Source: Synechococcus sp. CBW1107
GTDB lineage: Bacteria > Cyanobacteriota > Cyanobacteriia > PCC-6307 > Cyanobiaceae
DNA length: 64,000 bases
Direction of reading: 5' to 3'
Assembly (NCBI RefSeq): GCF_015841355.1
Contig: NZ_CP064908.1
Location: 2,790,001-2,854,000 of the forward strand
A program made the position numbers and the translations under genes. Under the pieces are notes generated by a model. That model saw only the letters and a program-made list of their open reading frames with translations. It made no database searches and was not told the DNA's origin. Shown here one piece after another: positions 49,102 through 58,372 of this stretch (position 1 is the first letter of the stretch; each line of letters opens with the position of its first letter).

Positions 49102-49607
49102 TGTTCCTCGTCCCGTGGCCACAGCTGATCGAGCTTTTTTGAGAGCATCAGCAGTGTTGCCGCCTCCGAGAGAGCCTTCTCCTTCTTCTCCAATTCGCGT
49201 TGTAAGCGGCGATTCTGGCGAATCAGCTCCTGATTCTTACGCTGAAGTTCTCGCTGATCAGCCATGCTCGGAGCGCTGGGGCCATTGGCATCCTCGGCGG
49301 CCTGCCGCCAGCGGGCAAGCTGTTTGGGGTAGAGGCCCCGCTCACGGCAGAAGGCCCCGAGATCAGGGCCACTCAGGCCGGCCGCCTGGATCACAGCGGC
49401 CAGCTTGTCGAGAGCGCTCCACTGCTCCGGCGGCTTGGTGGTGGCTGGCACGAGCTGACCCTGCTTCTGCCACTGGCTGCGCCAGTTGTAGAGGGTCTGG
49501 GTCGTGATCCCGGTGGAGCGGGCGATCTCGGCCACGCTCTCCCGGTTTGGCGGGCTCATGCGCTGGCGGACTTGGTCCCGCACAGCGGTGTCATAGGTCG
49601 GTTTCAT
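49098..49607 (-). CDS. IS3-family transposase OrfA (HTH protein)
   Basis: 169 aa from ATG at 49607. An N-terminal helix-turn-helix (MSPPNRESVAEIARSTGITTQTLYNWRSQWQ), a middle second HTH-like segment and a C-terminal leucine-zipper-like coiled coil (QRELQRKNQELIRQNRRLQRELEKKEKAL) are typical of longer OrfA proteins. A diverged truncated copy of its N-terminus is at about 54350-54440. Confidence 0.9.
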   Translation of the reverse strand: MKPTYDTAVRDQVRQRMSPPNRESVAEIARSTGITTQTLYNWRSQWQKQGQLVPATTKPPEQWSALDKLAAVIQAAGLSGPDLGAFCRERGLYPKQLARWRQAAEDANGPSAPSMADQRELQRKNQELIRQNRRLQRELEKKEKALSEAATLLMLSKKLDQLWPRDEEQ

Positions 49608-51438
49608 GGTCGTCGGTTTGGCCCCCTGGTGGATGGGTCAGACCGAGCGGACAACTTTCCTGACGCAGGGGGGCTGGAGCGATCACAGAGAGCCTGGCTG
49701 GCTGGAAATCGATCTGGTGGCCCACTGCGGCGGCCGCATGCAGGGCCCGTTTCTGTGGACCCTGGTGGCCACGGATATCGCCACTGGCTGGAGTGAAAGC
49801 CTGCCGATCCTGGTGCGCGATGGCGCGGTGGTGCTGACGGCCCTGCAGCTGATCCGCCGGCAGCTGCCGTTTCCACTGCGGGGGATCGATGCCGACAACG
49901 ACCCGGTGTTCATGAACAGCCTGATGGAGGCCTGGTGTGACCGGCCGGGCCACCAGATCGTGCTCACCCGATCCAGGGCGTACCAGAGCAACGACCAGGC
50001 CTGGGTGGAGCAGAAGAACGGGATGCTGGTGCGCCGGGTGGTGGGCTACCAGCGGCTGGAGGGCCTGGAGGCGGCCCAGGTGCTGGGGGAGCTCTACGGC
50101 GCTCTGCGGCTGTTCACCAACCTGTTCCAACCGTCGTTCAAGCTCAAAAGCAGTGAGCGCGACGGTGGCCGGATCAAGCGCCAGCACCACCCACCGCGAA
50201 CGCCCTTGCAGCGGTTGCTGGCCATTGGCGTGCTGAGCGAGGCGACGGCCGAACACTGGCGGGAGCTGCAGCGCCGCAGTGACCCGGTGGCCCTGCTCAC
50301 CACGATCCGACGCTGCCAGGGACAGCTGGCGGTGCTGGCCAGCGGTGAGCAGGGCTCTGCCTTGCAAGCCAGTCGAACGGACAGGGATCTGGCTGCGGAG
50401 AACCGATCGCTGGAGGTGTTCCTGGGCGGGCTGCAGACCCTCTGGCAGACCAACCAGCCCAGGCGGCGCAAGCCCAAGCCACGCACCGGCAAACGCACCA
50501 GGCCGGATCCCTTTGCAGCGGATGTGGAGCGGATTGAGCAATGGCTGCAGGCCGAGCCCCAGCTCCAGGCCAAAGCGCTGCTGGAGCGGCTGATCCGCCA
50601 CAACCCGGACCACTACGGAGCACGCCACCTGCGCACCCTGCAGCGGCGCCTGCGCGGTTACCGGCTGCAATGGATCGAAAACGAGATGGCCACTCTGGTG
50701 GCGGACAGGCCCTCAGGCTTGGAGGATGCCCAAAGCGGTGAGAAGCCAGTGTTACCAGGCGTCAATTGAAATGGGTAACAAGTTGTTGATGCAAAGCGCC
50801 CGCCTAGGTAGTTGACATCGGGCACCTCGGCACCCACATCGCCAAGTCGCCGTCGGACTCGACCTTCCGCTGGCTGCTGAGCCAGCTCGATGTGGAAGGC
50901 TTTGAATCCCTGTTGCAGCAATGGATCACAGCGCAGCCGGGCGTGCCTGAGATGGTCGACACCCTGGTCTGTGACGGCAAGACGCTGCGGGGCTCGATCG
51001 CGGAGAACGCCTCCGGCGCAGCGCGCTATGGCCTCCGGCCGACTGCGTCTACATCGCCCAGGTGAGTCTGTACTCCAACAGCCTGGGCGTGGCCATCGCT
51101 CAGAACACCTACGCCACAGATGCCGGCAGCGAGATCCAGGCCCTGCGAGAGCTCCTCGATCGCGTGGAGCTCAGCGGCCTGCTGGTGCAGGCCGACGCGC
51201 TGCATGCGAACCGCCCTTTTTCCTCGTCCTCGAGCAGCGTGGAGCCGACTTCCTGTAGACGCCAGTCTTCCGCGTGTCAAGCGACATCCGCTTTTGGTCC
51301 TCCGGCGACACGAAAACTGGTCCACCTGATGGCTTGCTGATGGGGGCCTTACGGCTGCCCTTGGATCGGTGTTTCATCGGTGGGTGTCGTGTCGTTGTTG
51401 TTGGCTGCGGCATCTGTGCCGCTTGATCCGGGTTCCCC

Positions 51439-52305
51439 TTAGGCCTTCTCACCGGGCGGTGGTGGCCGTAGGCCAGCGCTGTCCGGTGAGGAGGAACCGC
51501 CCGCCTGCGGGCGGATCAGGCCGCTGCGCCGCTTCTCCCTGAGCCGGTAGCTGTCGCCCCGGATCGTCAGCACGTGGCTGTGGTGCAGCAGCCGGTCGAG
51601 GATCGCTGTGGCGACCACCTGATCGCCAAACACCTCGCCCCATTCCATGACGGGGCGGTTGGAGGTGATCAGCACGCTGCCGCGCTGGTAGCAGCGGGAG
51701 ATCAGCTGGAAGAACAGGTACGCAGCGTTCGGCTCCAGCGGCAGGTAGCCCAGCTCATCGATGATCAGCAGCCGGGTTTTGGCGTACTGCGTCAGCCGGC
51801 CCTCCAGGGCGTGCTGCGCCTGGGCCTTGGCCAGGGCGCTGATCAGCTCCATGGCACCGACGTACTGGACGCTGTGACCGAGACGCACCGCCTCCCGGCC
51901 CAGCGCCACCGCCAGGTGGGTCTTGCCCACACCCGGCGGCCCGAGCAGCAGCAGGGTGTCGCCGTTGGCCACCCAGCGGCAGGTGGCCAACTCACGGATC
52001 TGGGCCGGGTCGATCGACGGCTGGGCCTCGAAATCGAACGCTTCCAGCGTGCGCACATAGGGGAAGCGCGCCAGCCGCAGCGCCATCTCCATCCGCAGCT
52101 GGTCTTTGCGTGCCACCTCGGCCGCGCACAGCCAGGCCAGGGCCTCGCGCAGGTTCATCTCCCGCCTTGCCGCTTCCTCCAGCAGCGCATCGAGGCGGTC
52201 GCGGATTGCTGGGAGCCGTAGGCGGGTGAGCATTGCCTCCAGCTCCTCGGTCGGTACCGGTGGTATCGCCGCTGTGGATCGGTTGCGTGGGTTGGTGGGA
52301 CTCAT
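51439..52305 (-). CDS. istB: IS21 helper ATPase IstB
   Basis: 288 aa from ATG at 52305 in the ATGA overlap with istA. Walker A LLLGPPGVGKTHLAVALG (about 118), Walker B TRLLIIDELGYLPL, sensor-like VLITSNRPVMEWGEVFGD and AILDRLLHHSHVLTIRGDSYRLRE are diagnostic of IstB AAA+ proteins, which license IstA for transposition. The Pro-rich tail after about 265 is unusual but open. Confidence 0.96.
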   Translation of the reverse strand: MSPTNPRNRSTAAIPPVPTEELEAMLTRLRLPAIRDRLDALLEEAARREMNLREALAWLCAAEVARKDQLRMEMALRLARFPYVRTLEAFDFEAQPSIDPAQIRELATCRWVANGDTLLLLGPPGVGKTHLAVALGREAVRLGHSVQYVGAMELISALAKAQAQHALEGRLTQYAKTRLLIIDELGYLPLEPNAAYLFFQLISRCYQRGSVLITSNRPVMEWGEVFGDQVVATAILDRLLHHSHVLTIRGDSYRLREKRRSGLIRPQAGGSSSPDSAGLRPPPPGEKA

Positions 52306-53654
52306 GCCGCCACCTCCCCGATCAGCTCGGCATAAACCGCCAGAGGCCGGGCCAGTTCAGAGCTGCGGACCGGGCGCTGCTCCTGATCACGTCTTGCGTT
52401 GCCATCCCGCAGCGATCGCTCCGCCTCGCGCTGCTGCCGTTGCGGCAGCAGGCCCTCCCAATGGCCGTCGATCACCTGGCGGCTGCGGCTACCGGGCCGC
52501 TGGCGCCTGTGCTCAGCGACGATCCGGCCGCCGTGGCGGATCAGTACCTGTTGATCGCGCACCAGCACGCTCACCCGCTGACGGATCAGCGCCTGCGGCG
52601 CCGAGTACCAGTTCGCCTCCACCTCCACGCAGCAGTCGCTGTGCACGATCCGCACCAGCTCCCGCTCCGCCAGGAACGACGGCTTGGCCTCCAGCGGCTG
52701 CAACGCCTGGGCTTCTGCCCGCACAAACCGGTCCAGCGGCGCCTCGCCGGTGGTGCCGTGCACCCGCAGGTCGGCCACCTCGCGGGTCCAGCGCACCAGA
52801 TGGGCCTCAAACTCCGCCCAGCTGCTGAACTCCCGCCCAGCGATGGCGTTCCTCTTGACGTACGCCACCCCACGCTCGTCCTTGCCTTTGGTTCTGGCCC
52901 GGTACGGCCGACAGGCACGGGGCTTGAACCCCCAGTAACGGGCGAACTCCTCCAGCCGCTCGGCAAAAACCAGGATGTTGCGCTCGGGATCGTGCTGGCT
53001 CACCAGCGCACGGGCGTTATCCACCAGCACCTCCTGCGGTACCCCGCCCCAGTGGCGGAAACCCTCCTCCAGGGCCTGGAGCCAGTGGTCCTGCTTCTCG
53101 CTGCGGAATGCCCGCACCAGCAGCCGGCGCGAGTACCCCAGGGTGAGCACCGCCAGGTGCACCCGCACCCGCTCGCCGCCAATGCTCACCAGGCACTGGC
53201 CAAAGTCTGCCTGCAGTTGCCGGCCCGGCGGGGTCTCAAACCGCACCGTCGCCAGGGCCGCGTTGCGCAGCTCCCGCCGCCACGGCTCCACGGCACGCTC
53301 CACTGTCCGCAGGCTCACCTCGATTCCCTTCTCACTGGCCAGCTCCTGCCGCACCACATCGGCATTGCCGCGGTGGGCCATAAACCGCTGCCGCAGCCAC
53401 TCCCGTTGGCCATCGAGAACCGTGTTGCGGCAGGGCTTCCCGTAGGGCTGCCAGCCACCCTGCCGCAGGTACTTGCGCACCGTCTCCGGTGAACAGCCCA
53501 GTTCTTTAGCAATCCGCCTCCGGCCCCAACCTGCTGCCGATAGCCGTCGCATCGCCTCCACGTCCTGAGGGGTCTGCACAGCTGTCTCCAGAACCATCGG
53601 CTCCAGAGATGGCGCCCCTGCGCTGCCCTTGTCGTCCTGCCTGGCTCGCTCCAC
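52302..53654 (-). CDS. istA: IS21 transposase IstA
   Basis: 450 aa from GTG at 53654; ATG 53597 is a shorter alternative. N-terminal HTH (EAMRRLSAAGWGRRRIAKELGCSPETVRKYL), integrase core with QADFGQ (Asp), VLVDNARALV (Asp) and KGKDERGVAYVKRN (Glu), then the C-terminal DNA-binding domain with VEANWYSAPQALIRQRVSVL. It looks intact. Confidence 0.95.
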   Translation of the reverse strand: MERARQDDKGSAGAPSLEPMVLETAVQTPQDVEAMRRLSAAGWGRRRIAKELGCSPETVRKYLRQGGWQPYGKPCRNTVLDGQREWLRQRFMAHRGNADVVRQELASEKGIEVSLRTVERAVEPWRRELRNAALATVRFETPPGRQLQADFGQCLVSIGGERVRVHLAVLTLGYSRRLLVRAFRSEKQDHWLQALEEGFRHWGGVPQEVLVDNARALVSQHDPERNILVFAERLEEFARYWGFKPRACRPYRARTKGKDERGVAYVKRNAIAGREFSSWAEFEAHLVRWTREVADLRVHGTTGEAPLDRFVRAEAQALQPLEAKPSFLAERELVRIVHSDCCVEVEANWYSAPQALIRQRVSVLVRDQQVLIRHGGRIVAEHRRQRPGSRSRQVIDGHWEGLLPQRQQREAERSLRDGNARRDQEQRPVRSSELARPLAVYAELIGEVAA

Positions 53655-54349
53655 GGGGTGGACCAGTTTTCGTGTCGCCTCCGGACCAGTTTTCGCTGTC
53701 GCCTGACACCGCGTAGCGGTACGCCGTTAAACACAGCCGCCGCAAGGGATCTCAGCTGATTCGCGATCGCCTGACCTATGGCCGTAAGGCCGTGTTTGAG
53801 ACCAGCCACCGCGAGCGCAAGCGTGGCCGTGACCTCGTCTGGACGCTGCGGGGAATGCCGGCGCCGGAGTGGGTCACCGAGAACTGGCCCGGCAGCGCCA
53901 CGATCCTGGCGGTGCGCTGCAAAGGCAGGCGCGATGGCAAGCAGATCGATGAGACCCGTTACTACGTCTTGGTCGAGCGCACCTATCGGTGCGACACGAG
54001 TCTCAGGACCACAGCCACAGCCTTGCTGCAGCACGTGAGAGAGCGCTGGAGCATCGAGAACTCCTGGCACTGGCCCCGGGACACCCAGCTCAAGGAAGAC
54101 GTCCACCGCTACCGCGAGGTCAACGGCGTGCAGATCCTGGCCACGCTGCGCAGCCTGGCGATGAATGCCCTGCGGCTTGCGGGCTTCTGGTCGATCACCG
54201 AGGGGCTGGCTGCCTTGGCCCATGACATCCCTGGAATGCTGGCGCTGCTGGGCTGGCGACAACCAGCTCAGGCACTGAGCTCTGCTTAACTTTTAATGAG
54301 CCCTGGCCTTGGAGGGTGAAATCACAACTTTGAGGCAACCCTGCCGTGT

Positions 54350-54500
54350 CCCGGGCGATCTCAGCCACGCTCTCGCGGTTCGGAGGGCTCATCCGGATCC
54401 GGACGGCATCCCGCAGAGCGGCGTCATAGGGCGGTTGCATGGTCGTCGGTTGGGCCCCCTGGTGGACAGGTCAGACCGAGCGGACAACTTTCCTGACAGT
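54350..54500 (-). mobile_element. Right-end fragment of a diverged IS3-like element
   Basis: It holds the first 30 or so codons of an orfA relative (leftward from 54440: YDAALRDAVRIRMSPPNRESVAEIAR) and the terminal repeat CCGAGCGGACAACTTTCCTGA. It aligns with 49500-49663 but with many substitutions, so it derives from a different IS3-like copy. It is truncated on the left, next to the ISAs1 end. Confidence 0.8.
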
Positions 54501-54996
54501 GGGGGACCTGAGGGCCATTGCGGAACGGCCCGGTGCCAGCGCCGAGTTCGGAGCCCAGCTGCTGGAGTTGCAGCGGCAGCTGTTTGGCCACTGGCACCGC
54601 TACAAGGATGGAACGATCGACTGGCCCGGTCTGCAAGACAGCAGCCGGCCGATCCGCCAGGACTTTGAGGCGACGTTGCAGCGAGTGGTGGAGCTGGGTG
54701 TCCAACGGGACGAGAGAACGCCGTGGGCCAAAACGGTGCGCACCTGCCGCCAGATCCTCCAGCTGGCGGATGGCCTGTGGACCTTCCTGGAGACGCAAGG
54801 AATCGAGCCAACCAACAACGCTGCCGAGCGTGCCCTGCGTCAGTCGGTGATTCAGCGCAGGATCACTGGTCTGCCAAGCAACAGCCGGGGCGTCCAATCT
54901 CGCCAGGGAGCGATCTGCCGCAGCCGGCTGCTCACCGTCACCACCAGCCTCAGGCAACAGGGCCGTGATGTCTGGGAATTCCTGGAGCAGGCCTGA
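54501..54996 (+). pseudogene. IS66-family transposase, C-terminal fragment
   Basis: 165 codons open from the IS3 fragment junction to the stop at 54996. DFEATLQRVVELGVQRDERTPWAKTVRTCRQILQ and GIEPTNNAAERALRQSVIQRRITGLPSNSRGVQSRQGA match the IS66 TnpC C-terminus (NNxAERALR and the conserved Arg-rich tail). Most of the protein is missing. A potential stem (ACCCCTGAA/TTCAGGGGT, about 55078-55106) downstream may be the element end. Confidence 0.82.
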
Positions 54997-55219
54997 ATCG
55001 CCCATCACCACGGCGGGCTGATGCCGTCGCTGCTGCCGGATTGCTGAGGTCAGCAACAGCCAGGACTGCGTCCCGACCCCTGAACGCATACCGGGTTTTT
55101 CAGGGGTTCCTTAAATCACGCGCAGTGGTCTAATTGATGAGCTCGAGACCAAGCAGTAGCGCGCGCCCTGTGTTGTTCAGGGTCTCCACAACAAAATGTG
55201 GACGCCATAAATGATGCTT

Positions 55220-56203
55220 TCAGAATTTGAACGGATCTTCAAAAGTAGACTTTATTGGATCAATTAATCTAGATTCAAACGCCAGGCCCTCCTGAAGCAC
55301 GGAATAACTTTTAGTCCCTTCATAAGCGTCTATTTTACCGATATTGCCGATGTCATAAAAAATAGAGGACGATCCTAGGATGGGAATGACCGAGAAAACT
55401 CCACTGTCGAGAATGCATGCAGACGCTCGCATCGAAATCCCGCTCAAAGCTGAAAAACATCTGTCAATGACTTCGGCTGATGCGCTCCATAGGACATGAC
55501 TTTCCTCATCAAAAGAACAAGAAACAAACGAGCTTATCAAAAAACGTTTTTGGTAAAAAAGCAATTGAGGGAACTCTTCAAGAAAACTCGTCAAGTCGTA
55601 GCTCGCGGACAAAACGGCATGACGGTCAGCAAAGCTAGGCTGGATAGAGGGCTCAAAATGAACGGCCTCGATAGGACTAACGAAACTTCTTTTGACATGA
55701 GCCAGATGACTCCTTGCTCGCTCGAATGGATCTCGAAGAGTAAAAACAAAGGAGGCGCCGAACCGATCGGGATCCCAGGCATCAAGATTATTGGATATTT
55801 CAATATCATGAGAGAACGACAACATTGAGCGAAGCTCGCGGATTAATTCGAGCTGCTCCGAGTTAAGCAAGGGCTGAAGGCATCTCGCGTCATGATGATG
55901 GACGACAAGGTCATGATTTGTCGGAAACTTGCGGGAAACGTTGAACAAGCAATCTTCAACGATTTTTGGTAAGTTAATAGTTCTTTCAATGGGATATGAC
56001 CTCTCCTGGTTATAAAGAATTTTTTGACCCAACTGAGGCGATTCTTTAATGGCGTTTTGGCAGCTTAGGCTGTAGGTGTCGGTTGCGATGTAGTTGAAAT
56101 CGTTATCAATCAACCGCCTTCTTTTGAGCAGCTCTCTCCAGACTGAATTGCCGCCTGTTTTGGGTACATGCACTAAAAACGTAACTTTAGAGTTCAATGC
56201 CAA
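55220..56203 (-). CDS. Sulfotransferase-like protein of low GC content
   Basis: 327 aa from ATG at 56203. VTFLVHVPKTGGNSVWREL matches the sulfotransferase 5'-phosphosulfate-binding loop, and FVFTLRDPFERARSHLAHV the 3'-phosphate-binding motif. FHHDAR-like HHHDARCLQP lies between them. The AT-rich codon use is unlike the neighbouring IS genes and the chromosomal genes, which points to horizontal transfer. It lies alone between an IS66 remnant and an ISAs1 element. It is probably a glycan sulfotransferase. Confidence 0.75.
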   Translation of the reverse strand: MALNSKVTFLVHVPKTGGNSVWRELLKRRRLIDNDFNYIATDTYSLSCQNAIKESPQLGQKILYNQERSYPIERTINLPKIVEDCLFNVSRKFPTNHDLVVHHHDARCLQPLLNSEQLELIRELRSMLSFSHDIEISNNLDAWDPDRFGASFVFTLRDPFERARSHLAHVKRSFVSPIEAVHFEPSIQPSFADRHAVLSASYDLTSFLEEFPQLLFYQKRFLISSFVSCSFDEESHVLWSASAEVIDRCFSALSGISMRASACILDSGVFSVIPILGSSSIFYDIGNIGKIDAYEGTKSYSVLQEGLAFESRLIDPIKSTFEDPFKF

Positions 56204-56252
56204 TAAGTTGTAATTATGGTTATCCTATCACCCCGCACGTCCCGCGTCCCGG

Positions 56253-57493
56253 CAGGGCTGATTCAAAGTTTCAGAAAGAGTTAGCTGCCGGTTGCCGCTG
56301 CGCCATGGCCAGCAGCGCCGTGATGTCGTGGCAGACAGCCTGCATCCCTGAACGGATGGACTGAAAGCCGCCCAGTCGCAGCAGGTTGAGAGCGGCTGTC
56401 CGCAGCGTCGCCAGCGCTCCGGCGCCGTTGCCCCGATAGCGGTGGGCGTCCTCATGCAGCTGGGTGTCACGGATCCAGTGCCAGCTCTCAATGCTCCAGC
56501 GGTCGCGCACCAGTTGCAGCAGGGCTTCTGGAGTGGTGCGCAAGCTGGTGAGGAAGCAATGGGTCTGCCGGAAGGTCTTGCCGTCGCGGGTCCCGACGGC
56601 GGCCATCTCCACAATCCAACTGGTGCCGCTCCAGGCCTCACGGATGTGCTCCGGTGCCGCTTTGGCGCGAGCGTCCAGGTGATGTCGCGGCCGTGGCTGA
56701 TCTCATGATCCGTTGCCACCAAAGGGATGTGGCGTTTCCCCTGAAACTGGCATCGGATCTGGCGATGCAGTGTCTTCTGGTTGGCTTTCACCGTCAGGAG
56801 GAAGTCGGCCCCCTGCTCGGTGAGCTGTTGAAAAAAGGTTTCTGGGTGTGGAGCGCATCCGCCTGGATCAGTACCCCCTCCAGGTCGAGCTCGCCCAGCA
56901 GCTGTTTCAGCACTGCCCGCTCGTGGTTCGCGCCAGTGGCGTAGCAGGCCTGAGAGATCGCCACACCCAAGGCAGCTGAGTACAGCGTCACCTGGGCAAT
57001 GAACGCCGAACCACCGGCGGGTGTGGTCTCGATCGAGCCCCTCAGGGTCTTGCCGTCACACACCAGCTGATCGAGATCCGCTGCACCACCTGGGATCTGG
57101 GCGATCGTCCAATCACGGATGGCCGCGCACAGGGCCGCCACATCCACCTGCAGGAAGAAGTAGCGGAACGCTGAATCCGATGGGGGCCGCCGCAGCTCCA
57201 GGCCCAGCGCCTCGGTGAGTACGCCGTGGTGCCGACGGGCAAAGCGTTCCAGATCCCGCAGGCTTTCGCAGCCGCTCAGGATGCCCAGCACCGCCACCAG
57301 CAGCAGGTACCAGGCCGGAATGCGCACCCCACGCCGCATGCGCGCATCCGGTATCGCCTTGAGGAAGCTGATCAGATCAAGATCAGTTGCGGCAGAGGCG
57401 GTTTCGGGCACAAGGAAGGGGCGATACCACCCAACAAACCCCATGCCGGCGGCTCAGGCCAGAGCGACTGTGACACACTTTGAATCAGCCCTG
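56253..57493 (-). mobile_element. ISAs1-family insertion sequence, copy 1 (full length, defective)
   Basis: Perfect 17-bp terminal inverted repeats CAGGGCTGATTCAAAGT lie at 56253-56269 and 57477-57493. No matching target duplication was found in the flanks. It contains one leftward transposase gene with two frameshifts. The right end cuts an exostosin-like gene. Confidence 0.9.
56271..57444 (-). pseudogene. ISAs1-family transposase with two frameshifts
   Basis: The N-terminal piece from ATG 57444 reads LDLISFLKAIPDARMRRGVRIPAWYLLLVAVLGI ... DLDQLVCDGKTLRGSIETT ... ALHTQKPFF. The frame shifts near 56800 to VKANQKTLHRQI ... ATDHEISHGRDITWTL, and again near 56660 to VEMAAVGTRDGKTFRQTHCFLTSL ... 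DRWSIESWHWIRDTQLHEDAHRYRG. All domains are present, so two small indels explain the inactivity. Confidence 0.88.
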
Positions 57494-57960
57494 GGGCCGG
57501 GGGGGCGGAATGTATCCGAGAGGATGATCGGAATGGCGCCGGAGCCGATCGCTTCCCAGAGGCGGATGGTGTTGGGGCCGGTGACCATGGCACGGGGATC
57601 CTCCGCGTGGAACCAGCCGTCGTTGCCATGGATCAGAGCGCCGAGCTGGCCCGCGAGGCTGCTGAGAATCAGATCACGGAAGTTGCTGAGGTAGAGGCGG
57701 GGAACTGCCATTCGCCGTTGAAAGCCACCAGCCCTGGCTCCAGCACCGTCTCACCGGAGAGCTGAGCGGCCATGTCCACGAGGTCGGCATCGAGATGCAG
57801 CAGGGCCGTCAGGATCGGGCGCGCGATGGCCTCACGGTCGAGCGGACGTTGCACGAGCACCACCACTTCCGCCTGAGACCAGCGGCGCGCCAGCCAGAGG
57901 GCGGAGCTGCCCAGACAGGGAGTACCAGTCGAAGCTCAGGCGGTGACGGGAGCGTGCGTG
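57494..57960 (-). pseudogene. Exostosin-type (GT47-like) glycosyltransferase remnant
   Basis: Leftward, LYLSNFRDLILSSLAGQLG followed by NDGWFHAEDPRAMVTGPNTIRLWEAIGSGAIPIILSDTFRPP matches the exostosin C-domain, where a GPNS/T-RLWE-GSIPVIL pattern is typical. It is cut by the ISAs1 right end at 57493. Upstream, another frame reads ALWLARRWSQAEVVVLVQRPLDREAIARPILTALL, so at least one frameshift (near 57715) and an ill-defined 5' end are present. Confidence 0.6.
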
Positions 57961-58065
57961 GCTGGGCTTGAGGCTGGTGGAGGCCCCCCCGGCAGGGGAT
58001 GAAGGCGTTGGAGCAGCGAGAGGGCCGTGTGCAGGCCAGGGTGTTGGGGTGCCAGGGCGAGGGTG

Positions 58066-58372
58066 TCACCGGTGTGATGACGCTGAGCAGGCGGGCTGGA
58101 GATCGGTGTGGCAGAAGCCGTCACCTTTGAACAGCAACGGTTCAGCGAGCCACTTGGCCAGGGCGTAGGACAAACAATCGCCGAAGTTCAGCCCAGCCCG
58201 ATGACGTCCTTGGCCATAACGACGGAAGGCCTCGCGATCGAGTTCAGCCTGTTCACGATCCAAGGGAAGCCGAGGAGAGAGAGCACTGTTCTGCTGCGGC
58301 GATGGCCTCGTTGAAGGCGTGGCGCTCCGGTTCGTTCTGCAGGATGGCTAGAACTGCGGATGAGTGGATCAC
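58066..58372 (-). pseudogene. vapC: VapC-type PIN toxin, internally deleted (copy 1)
   Basis: The start VIHSSAVLAILQNEPERHAFNEAI runs to SLSSASLGS and stops. A second frame gives the C-terminus LDREQAELDREAFRRYGQGRHRAGLNFGDCLSYALA ... LLFKGDGF. About 35 residues between SAS and LDREQ, expected in the family, are missing, with a frameshift at the junction. The first catalytic Asp of the PIN site (VxDSS) is His. Confidence 0.8.

Larger units (their letters stand above)
47822..49670 (-). mobile_element. Complete IS3-like element nested in the DDE transposase gene
   Basis: Terminal repeats TCAGG(G/A)AAGTTGTCCGCTCGG lie at 47831-47851 and 49643-49663. GGGCT at 47817-47821 and 49671-49675 is read as a 5-bp target duplication, because removing the element plus one copy restores the host frame exactly. 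It carries orfA and orfB leftward with an ATGA overlap, and about 220 non-coding bases at the left end. Confidence 0.85.
47266..50769 (+). pseudogene. Integrase-type DDE transposase split by the nested IS
   Basis: Exon-like pieces: 47266-47821 (KRRLLDELEAITGYHRKSLLRLLN ... VPVRTFKG) and 49676-50769 (WSDHREPGWLEIDLVAHCGG ... LPLLR-like ... DNDPVFMN ... YQSNDQAWVEQKNGMLVRRVVGY ... FQPSFKLKSSERDG). Joining them through the GGGCT repeat restores AAG-GGC-TGG-AGC in frame. LEIDLVAHCGG, GIDADNDPVF and DQAWVEQKNG carry the DDE residues. This type is often labelled ISNCY or IS481-like; I am not certain of the group. Confidence 0.85.
47171..50824 (+). mobile_element. Large DDE insertion sequence interrupted by an IS3-like element
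   Basis: Left end at 47171 (TG-x-TCGGCG ... TAGGTAGGCGGGCGC) and right end at 50824 form an imperfect inverted repeat that shares TAGGCGGGCGC-x-TTGCATC. Without the nested IS (47822-49670 plus one 5-bp repeat) the element is about 1.8 kb with one transposase of about 550 aa. No target duplication is visible at the outer ends, so a flank has been rearranged. A 3' fragment of another copy is at 24758-25318. Confidence 0.8.
51275..53708 (-). mobile_element. IS21-family element nested in the ISAs1 transposase gene
   Basis: Ends TGTCAAGCGACA (51275) and TGTCGCCTGACA (ending 53708) are inverted repeats, with repeated internal GACACGAAAACTGGTCCACC-type sites. CCGCG at 51270-51274 and 53709-53713 is a 5-bp target duplication. 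It carries istA and istB leftward with an ATGA overlap. It appears complete. Confidence 0.88.
50826..54289 (+). pseudogene. ISAs1-family transposase, truncated, split by IS21
   Basis: The first part (about 50826-51260) reads DSTFRWLLSQLDVEGFESLLQQWI, DTLVCDGKTLRGSI, a frame change at about 51030, YIAQVSLYSNSLGVAIAQNTY and LVQADALHANRPFF ... RGADFL. The second part (about 53722-54289) reads YAVKHSRRKGSQL, RDLVWTLRGMPAPEWV, RYYVLVERTY, RERWSIENSWHWPRDTQLKEDVHRYR and LRSLAMNALRLAGF. Roughly 80 N-terminal residues are missing. It is inactive. Confidence 0.85.
50825..54305 (+). mobile_element. ISAs1-type element, left end lost, interrupted by IS21
   Basis: Coding pieces of one ISAs1-family transposase flank an IS21 element. 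The right end is a variant of the ISAs1 terminal repeat (ACTTTTAATGAGCCCTGG, about 54289-54306). The left end was removed at the junction with the DDE element at 50824/50825. A further short insertion of about 25 bases sits beside the IS21 site, where GTA-CGCC would otherwise be continuous. Confidence 0.7.
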
